In this document: piece by piece, positions 12,028 through 14,135 of the stretch
Position numbering within the stretch: position 1 is the stretch's first letter
Layout: each line of letters starts with the position of its first letter
Origin: CAIKKG01 sp037444725
Lineage (GTDB): Bacteria; Patescibacteriota; Minisyncoccia; UBA6257; GWB1-50-10
NCBI GenBank assembly: GCA_037444725.1
Contig: JBBILW010000020.1
Coordinates: 1-14,135, forward strand
Reading direction: 5' to 3'
Length of the DNA stretch: 14,135 nucleotides
Program-made: the position numbers and the translations under genes
The notes under the pieces: generated by a model
Told to the model about the DNA's origin: nothing
Databases searched by the model: none
The model's input: the letters and a program-made list of their open reading frames with translations, nothing else

Positions 12028-14055
12028 CTATTTTTGTTTGTGCTTTGCAGCTGTTTCTTTCTTCTTCGGCGTTTCAAGTCCTTTTGAGAGCTCACGAATT
12101 TCCTCACGCAAAAGCGTGGCAAGCTCGAAATTGAGCTCTTCCGCCGCCTCCCTCATTTCCTTCTCTTTCTCCTTAATAAACTGCTCAAGTCCCTTCTTTG
12201 ATTTGGGCGCCGCTTGCAACTCTATCTTTCCAATTTCCTCCGTGGGGAGAATGTCCTTAATCTCTTTAATAACGGTCTTCGGTACTATATGGTGCTCCTC
12301 ATTATATTTGAGCTGAAGCTTTCTGCGGCGGGCGGTCTCGCGGAGCGCGCGCTCCATCGAGCCCGTTACCATATCGGCATACATAAGTACCTCGCCGCGC
12401 ACGTTACGCGCCGCACGCCCGATAGTCTGCACAAGCGCCGTCTCGCTGCGTAAGAAACCTTCCTTATCCGCATCGAGGATGGCCACCAGCGAAACCTCGG
12501 GCAAATCCAAGCCCTCACGGAGCAGGTTCACACCGACCAACACGTCTATCTCGCCCTTGCGGAGCTTCGTCAAAATTTTAATGCGATCAAGCGTTTTCAC
12601 ATCGCTGTGCAAATATGTCACCTTGATTCCCTTCTCCTCAAGATACGCGCTTAAATCTTCCGCCATGCGTTTCGTAAGCGTCGTGACAAGCACGCGCTCT
12701 TTTTGCTTTTCATTGAGAAGGTGCGCCTCAATGCGTGCAATCAAATCCTGCACCTGGCCCTTCGCGGGAAGAATAGTGACCTTCGGGTCCACAAGACCCG
12801 TCGGACGGATAATCTGCTCGACTACCTGTCCTCCCATTTCCTTGCTGCACCACTTTTCTTCGTAAGGACCGGGAGTTGCTGACGTATAGATAGTCTGGCC
12901 GATTCTTTTTTCGAACTCCTTGAACGTGAGCGGACGATTATCAGCCGCCGAAGGCAGGCGGAACCCGAACTCAATGAGCGTTTTTTTGCGCGCGGCATCG
13001 CCTGCGGACATGCCCGCAATCTGCGGCACCGTCACGTGCGATTCGTCGATGATGGTCAAAAAATCCTTCGGGAAATAATCGAGCAAGGTGTCAGGCGGTT
13101 CACCCGGCTTTCGCCCTGAGAGATGCTGAGAATAGTTTTCGATGCCATTGCAATAACCGACCTCTTTTATCATCGCCAGGTCGAACTTTGTCCTGCGTTC
13201 CAAACGTTCGGCCTCAAGATACTTTCCTTCTTTCTCGAATTTCGCGAGCTGCACCTTCAATTCTTCCCTTATTTCTTTAATCGCGCGCTCCCGTTCCGGC
13301 GCAAGCGTAATGAAGTGCTTTGCAGGTGCGATATAAATATCGTTGCGCACCGGCGTTTGGCCGGGAATGTAGCCGGCAACCGGATCGATTTCATAAATCT
13401 CTTGAACTTTGTCGTCCTTCACCTCGAGGTTGTAGATTACTTCGCGGTCGGTGGGCATAATTTCCCAGTTATCTCCCCGCAGACGGAATGTACCGCGCGT
13501 AAGGTCACTTGTCGTTCGTGTGAAATGAAGCTCTACCAGTTTGCGCACAAAGCTCGCGCGCTCTATCGCGTCTCCTTTTTTGAAATGGAATATGTGCTCC
13601 GCGTAGACCTGCGGCGCGCCGAGTCCGTAAATGCACGACACTGACGCCACTACAATCACGTCCTTCCGCGTGAGAAGCGCGGTTGTTGCGGCGTGGCGGA
13701 GCTTATCAATCTCCTCGTTTATCATTGCCTCCTTTCCTATGTAGGTGTCGGACGTCGGAATATACGCCTCAGGCTGATAATAGTCGTAATAAGAAACGAA
13801 ATAATGCACGGCATTTTCGGGGAAAAGCTCCCGAAGCTCGTTTGTGAGCTGTGCCGCGAGCGTTTTGTTGTGCGCGATGACAAGCGCGGGCTTTCCTACG
13901 CGCGCAATAACATTCGCAGCCGTAAAGGTCTTTCCCGAGCCCGTAACACCAAGAAGCGTCTGATGACGCATGCCTGATTCTATGCCGCCGACGAGTGCCT
14001 CAATCGCTTTAGGCTGGTCGCCCGCGGGTTTATGCGGCGCAACTAGTTTGAACAT
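12028..14055 (-). CDS. uvrB: Excinuclease ABC subunit B
   Basis: Helicase-like damage-verification subunit of UvrABC that takes DNA from UvrA, inserts its beta-hairpin and recruits UvrC. At 675 residues it has full family length. The N-terminus MFKLVAPHKPAGDQPKAIE is canonical and fixes the start. Motif I is GVTGSGKT (36-43). The beta-hairpin YDYYQPEAYIPTSDTYIG (90-107) keeps its aromatic residues. Then come IDESHVT (motif II, about 336), TSATPGPYE, IIRPTGLVDP, GVNLLREGLD and QTIGRAARN (motif VI, about 543). A C-terminal UVR domain (about 625-660) for UvrC contact precedes a Lys-rich tail. No domain is missing, in contrast to UvrA and UvrC. The region before it has no clear promoter or Shine-Dalgarno site. 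It is the first of the uvrB-uvrA-patatin set. Confidence 0.98.
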   Translation of the reverse strand: MFKLVAPHKPAGDQPKAIEALVGGIESGMRHQTLLGVTGSGKTFTAANVIARVGKPALVIAHNKTLAAQLTNELRELFPENAVHYFVSYYDYYQPEAYIPTSDTYIGKEAMINEEIDKLRHAATTALLTRKDVIVVASVSCIYGLGAPQVYAEHIFHFKKGDAIERASFVRKLVELHFTRTTSDLTRGTFRLRGDNWEIMPTDREVIYNLEVKDDKVQEIYEIDPVAGYIPGQTPVRNDIYIAPAKHFITLAPERERAIKEIREELKVQLAKFEKEGKYLEAERLERRTKFDLAMIKEVGYCNGIENYSQHLSGRKPGEPPDTLLDYFPKDFLTIIDESHVTVPQIAGMSAGDAARKKTLIEFGFRLPSAADNRPLTFKEFEKRIGQTIYTSATPGPYEEKWCSKEMGGQVVEQIIRPTGLVDPKVTILPAKGQVQDLIARIEAHLLNEKQKERVLVTTLTKRMAEDLSAYLEEKGIKVTYLHSDVKTLDRIKILTKLRKGEIDVLVGVNLLREGLDLPEVSLVAILDADKEGFLRSETALVQTIGRAARNVRGEVLMYADMVTGSMERALRETARRRKLQLKYNEEHHIVPKTVIKEIKDILPTEEIGKIELQAAPKSKKGLEQFIKEKEKEMREAAEELNFELATLLREEIRELSKGLETPKKKETAAKHKQK

Positions 14056-14097
14056 AAAAATGGTGAAATACCGCTTATCGTTTCCAACTGCGACATC

Positions 14098-14135
14098 CTA
14101 CACCATCACCTCCACCACCTTCAACTTTCCCAAAT
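14098..14135 (-). CDS. Possible C-terminal tail of an upstream gene
   Basis: On the minus strand a frame open to the right edge reads LGKLKVVEVMV and then stops, 42 bases before uvrB. This could be the end of a preceding gene in the uvrB unit. A second frame open to the edge gives a Gly-rich tail ending at 14075, so the choice is uncertain. No family can be assigned from so short a piece. Confidence 0.25.
   Translation of the reverse strand, partial: LGKLKVVEVMV

Noticed and set aside
1..14135. CRISPR arrays, tRNA or rRNA genes, IS ends, prophage genes
   Set aside because: No spaced repeats, cloverleaf sequences, transposase motifs or phage proteins were seen; coding density leaves only short gaps.

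Overview
The window looks like a chromosomal segment of a Candidate Phyla Radiation bacterium (Candidatus Patescibacteria, probably a Parcubacteria/Kaiserbacteria-type lineage). This placement is inferred from the style of the genes: compact versions of universal repair proteins, a CPR-type tRNA-guanine transglycosylase with an internal insertion, a stand-alone FAD/GlcD-like dehydrogenase, few Shine-Dalgarno sites, very short intergenic gaps and roughly balanced GC. TGA is used as a stop (tgt and the DUF192 gene), so this is not a UGA-recoding CPR lineage. No phage, IS element, CRISPR array, tRNA or rRNA is visible, and there is no gene-free stretch over 300 bases.

Layout. (1) 1-4715, minus strand: an FAD-binding dehydrogenase, then tgt, queA (overlapping tgt by 11 bases) and a secreted M23 peptidase cut by the left edge. 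(2) 4733-7792, minus strand: uvrC, nfo (endonuclease IV), a DUF192 protein and a membrane-anchored FKBP prolyl isomerase, closed by a strong intrinsic terminator. (3) 7793-8541, plus strand: thymidine kinase, transcribed divergently from uvrC, with a good Shine-Dalgarno site and its own hairpin terminator. (4) 8540-14055, minus strand: uvrB, uvrA and a patatin-like lipase, with at most the tail of another gene at the right edge.

How the genes fit together. All three subunits of UvrABC nucleotide excision repair and the AP endonuclease of base excision repair lie within 9 kb, with a nucleotide-salvage kinase between them, so the right two thirds is a DNA-maintenance neighbourhood. tgt and queA act successively in queuosine modification of tRNA (insertion of preQ1, then addition of the ribosyl-derived cyclopentene ring).

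The most notable observations concern economy. UvrC is 401 residues and lacks both the segment between its UVR motif and RNase H domain and the C-terminal helix-hairpin-helix domain. UvrA is 837 residues and lacks the insertion domain. UvrB is full length. One expected metal-ligand cysteine is replaced in each of UvrA (Asp) and UvrC (His). Several genes carry a -10-like hexamer only 6-9 bases before the ATG, suggesting leaderless mRNAs. I see no wholly new multi-gene system; the interest lies in these domain losses and in the expression signals.
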